15,782 nt of DNA, taken from the NCBI GenBank assembly GCA_020216785.1, contig JAIWNO010000095.1, forward strand, positions 1 to 15,782, given 5' to 3'. Positions 14,475 to 15,782 of the stretch are shown here, piece by piece (positions within the stretch are counted from its first letter, which is position 1; each line of letters opens with the position of its first letter). The translations under genes and the position numbers were made by a program. The stretch comes from Desulfomonile sp. (GTDB taxonomy: Bacteria > Desulfobacterota > Desulfomonilia > Desulfomonilales > Desulfomonilaceae). The notes below the pieces were generated by a model, which was not told the DNA's origin, did not search any database, and worked only from the letters and a program-made list of their open reading frames with translations.

Positions 14475-14711
14475 CAGTTTTCGCGTGAGGCGCGTAAGCG
14501 CGCGTGGAGCGCGCAAGCGGGGGAATGGGTAGGTTGGGGGTAGAGATTGGGAGGCAGCCCTGGTGAGATTTTTCTGGACAAATTTTTTTAAATACTTTAA
14601 TAGCACGAGCTATGTCAAGGATATTGTGCCCGCGAATGTGCGCTTGCTACGCCTGTCGACTTGCTCACGCGGCCCTGTCCTCGACCTCAAGAAACAAAAA
14701 AAGGAGGTACC
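14475..14711. other. Divergent intergenic region
   Basis: Holds no gene. From 14484 to 14520 it has a run of GCGC-rich short inverted repeats, and at 14580-14602 an A/T-rich stretch (seven T, then AAATACTTTAATAG) preceded by TGGACA (14575-14580), a possible -35 for the plus-strand gene, but no good -10 at the right distance. The promoter of the 74-aa gene is therefore not pinned down. The A/T tract could be a bent-DNA or regulator site. Confidence 0.35.
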
Positions 14712-14936
14712 ATGCAGATCGGACAAGTCATTCATCTCGACGGACTCAAGGCTGAATACAGTCTCTTCGGGAAAGATCGCTTCTCCAACTGCACCCTCCC
14801 CGAGGGCTACTACGTGATCGTCGCAGTGGAGGACGGTTACACGAAATTAGCCTGGAGCGGACCCGACGGCCGACCCTCCCGGAAACACCGCTACCGCGTG
14901 CGAACATCTCTCCTCGATCCAATTATCGAGGTTTAG
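14712..14936 (+). CDS. Small protein of unknown function, 74 aa
   Basis: Starts at the ATG at 14712, directly behind a textbook ribosome-binding site AAGGAGG (14701-14707); an ATG at 14661 in the same frame lies upstream of that site. The protein has alternating hydrophobic residues typical of a small beta barrel (QIGQVIHLDG, then YYVIVAVEDGYTKLAWSG), a basic patch (RPSRKHRYRVR) and ends LLDPIIEV. There is no signal peptide, membrane segment or metal motif, and a single Cys. The family is not recognised. The strong ribosome-binding site and coding-like composition support a real, well-translated gene. It may share a transcript with the 52-aa gene 113 bases downstream. Confidence 0.75.
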   Translation: MQIGQVIHLDGLKAEYSLFGKDRFSNCTLPEGYYVIVAVEDGYTKLAWSGPDGRPSRKHRYRVRTSLLDPIIEV

Positions 14937-15049
14937 GGGTTCGAAATCTGGATCCTCAAGACGTTTGGTCTGCTTTCGTGAGTTATTGCTTTCTTGTGTG
15001 CGATGATTCATGCTGGATATGAGCACGGACACCAAGAGGATCGTATACC

Positions 15050-15208
15050 ATGAACGATGAGCATCGTTGTGACAGCTGTTCGATGGCGGGCTGCACTGCG
15101 CGGCAGACCGAAGAAAAACTTAATGAGGAGATCTCCGCCGGCACCTATCTTGTCGTTGCGATGATAATGATCATCGCTTGCAGCATCTTGATCAAGTGGA
15201 TCTTTTGA
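15050..15208 (+). CDS. Cys-rich single-pass membrane microprotein, 52 aa
   Basis: Reading frame MNDEHRCDSCSMAGCTARQ onward to the TGA at 15206. The N-terminal soluble part has three Cys as C-x2-C-x4-C (residues 7, 10, 15). A charged stretch follows (19-28), then one membrane helix (about 32-52, GTYLVVAMIMIIACSILIKW) containing a fourth Cys (44) and ending IKWIF. AAGAGG lies about ten bases before the ATG, a slightly long but workable spacing. Cys-rich soluble part plus one helix recalls small membrane proteins linked to metal uptake or redox enzymes (for example the Cys-rich FeoB-associated type), but the order is reversed and no partner gene is visible here, so no function is assigned. With the N-terminus inside, the Cys cluster could bind a metal or an Fe-S cluster on the cytoplasmic face. 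Confidence 0.6.
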   Translation: MNDEHRCDSCSMAGCTARQTEEKLNEEISAGTYLVVAMIMIIACSILIKWIF

Positions 15209-15242
15209 CCTGACGACATCTTCGAAAGGCCCCGCCCGCCCG

Positions 15243-15279
15243 GCATCCATCGTTCGTGATGAGTCGGGCGGATGGATGC
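15243..15279 (+). terminator. Hairpin after the microprotein gene, possible terminator
   Basis: GCATCCATC (15243-15251) and GATGGATGC (15271-15279) form a perfect nine-pair stem, 35 bases after the stop of the 52-aa gene. A pyrimidine-rich stretch (CTTTCTTCTTTTCC, 15298-15311) follows but is about 20 bases away, so this is not a classical intrinsic terminator and may instead protect the transcript end. Confidence 0.35.
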
Positions 15280-15311
15280 TGCCCGCCAATGATTCCGCTT
15301 TCTTCTTTTCC

Positions 15312-15696
15312 TAAACGAAGGTCTTGATGGTGAGAGGCATTTTGTATGAGAAACCAACGAAGCGAAAAGCAACCCTTTCCCTTGTCGAGATCCTGATAAT
15401 CGCCGACTTGCATTTCGGAGCAGCTGGAAGGGGTTCTTGGTCTAACCCGGCTCTTTCTCCTTGCACAGACCTCATGGTCGATAGTTGAAACACAATCCCG
15501 AACCGGCTAAGGAGCGCATGACCTTTGGAAGCGGCTTCGTTCCTGTTGGGCTGGTTGGAATCGGGAACCGGATGGAGGGGCGACCAGCCGGCCGCCCCTG
15601 CGATCTCGGTCACAAAACCCTTCCGTTTGGGATGGCCGGCCTGATTTTACTCAAAAAGGGATGACCGCTGCTCACCAAATTCACGTATCCTTATAA
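15312..15696. other. Intergenic stretch without a convincing gene
   Basis: About 385 bases between the hairpin region and the insertion-sequence end. A 53-codon plus frame from 15327 has GAAGG before it but contains ATA and lacks any recognisable motif; a 100-codon minus frame (15613-15311) is low in conserved character. Neither is annotated as a gene. It could be decayed DNA next to the insertion. Confidence 0.4.
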
Positions 15697-15782
15697 TGTA
15701 CCCCGAAAACTGGACAGGGGGGTAAGGTGGAAAAGCCGACCTTGGTGGAGTAAAAAATTGGGGGGACGTCAAGGAGGCTTTT
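15697..15782 (+). mobile_element. Left end of a probable IS3-family insertion sequence (partial)
   Basis: TGTACCCCGAAAACTGGACA starts at 15697 and resembles the terminal inverted repeats of IS3-type elements, which begin with TG. It is followed by a G-run, then an A/G-rich leader and AAGGAGG (15770-15776) at the very edge, which would serve the first transposase frame (orfA) just outside the window. TATAAT (15692-15697) abuts the repeat and may supply a -10 box. The other end and target duplication are not visible, so family assignment is by resemblance only. Confidence 0.5.

Noticed and set aside
14937..14957. T-loop-like GGTTCGAAATC suggesting a tRNA 3' end
   Set aside because: The flanking bases do not form a T-stem, and there is no anticodon or D arm upstream; the upstream bases are coding.
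15327..15488. Plus-strand frame of 53 codons with GAAGG before the ATG
   Set aside because: The site is plausible, but the protein shows no motif or conserved character; too short to support alone.
15311..15613. Minus-strand frame of 100 codons with a GTG start
   Set aside because: No recognisable domain, no good ribosome-binding site, and it lies in likely decayed DNA beside the insertion sequence.
1..15782. CRISPR array, rRNA or complete tRNA genes
   Set aside because: Looked for regularly spaced direct repeats and tRNA-like folds by eye; none were seen.

Overview
This 15.8 kb window looks like chromosomal DNA from a GC-rich Gram-negative bacterium. The family mix (an AsmA-like envelope protein, TPR proteins, a small Rho-N-like protein, SbcDC) suggests a Desulfobacterota/deltaproteobacterial-type genome, but that placement is inference; there is no rRNA or marker gene. 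Almost all genes lie on the minus strand (14404 down to 1). Only two small genes near the right end, and the edge of a probable insertion sequence, lie on the plus strand.

Left part (1-2945): the DNA-end processing pair sbcD-sbcC, read leftwards. sbcD has its own sigma70-like promoter and a very short leader. It overlaps sbcC by the four bases ATGA. sbcC is cut by the window edge after its zinc hook, so its C-terminal half is missing. Upstream of sbcD is a strong minus-strand hairpin terminator (3001-3037), followed by about 390 bases without a convincing gene.

Middle (3428-13761): five consecutive minus-strand genes, all consistent with envelope or exopolysaccharide work. In transcription order they are: a 1114-aa AsmA-like membrane-anchored protein; an exported TPR protein with a Pro-rich linker and a multi-pass C-terminal membrane domain resembling DUF5684; a heparinase II/III-like polysaccharide lyase without a signal peptide, 12 bases downstream; a secreted TPR/transglutaminase-like/coiled-coil protein whose catalytic Cys position appears to be Ser; and a secreted helical protein of unknown family. 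A consensus promoter (TTGACA-18-TATAAT) overlapping the stop codon of the lyase gene lets the last two genes be expressed on their own. The grouping suggests a surface-polymer or envelope-maintenance locus, but no pathway is proven by the sequence.

Right part (13762-15782): a roughly 315-base gap upstream of the AsmA-like gene holds several significant and interleaved inverted repeats. Next comes a small basic Rho-N-like protein (minus strand), divergent from two small plus-strand genes: a 74-aa protein of unknown family and a 52-aa single-pass membrane microprotein with a Cys-rich N-terminus. The last 490 bases before the edge hold no convincing gene. The final 86 bases look like the left end of an IS3-type insertion sequence, with a ribosome-binding site for a transposase gene just outside the window.

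The best candidates for something undescribed are the interleaved inverted repeats at 13763-14042, the Cys-rich microprotein, the apparent transglutaminase pseudoenzyme with its palindromic promoter, and the five-gene envelope cluster as a unit.
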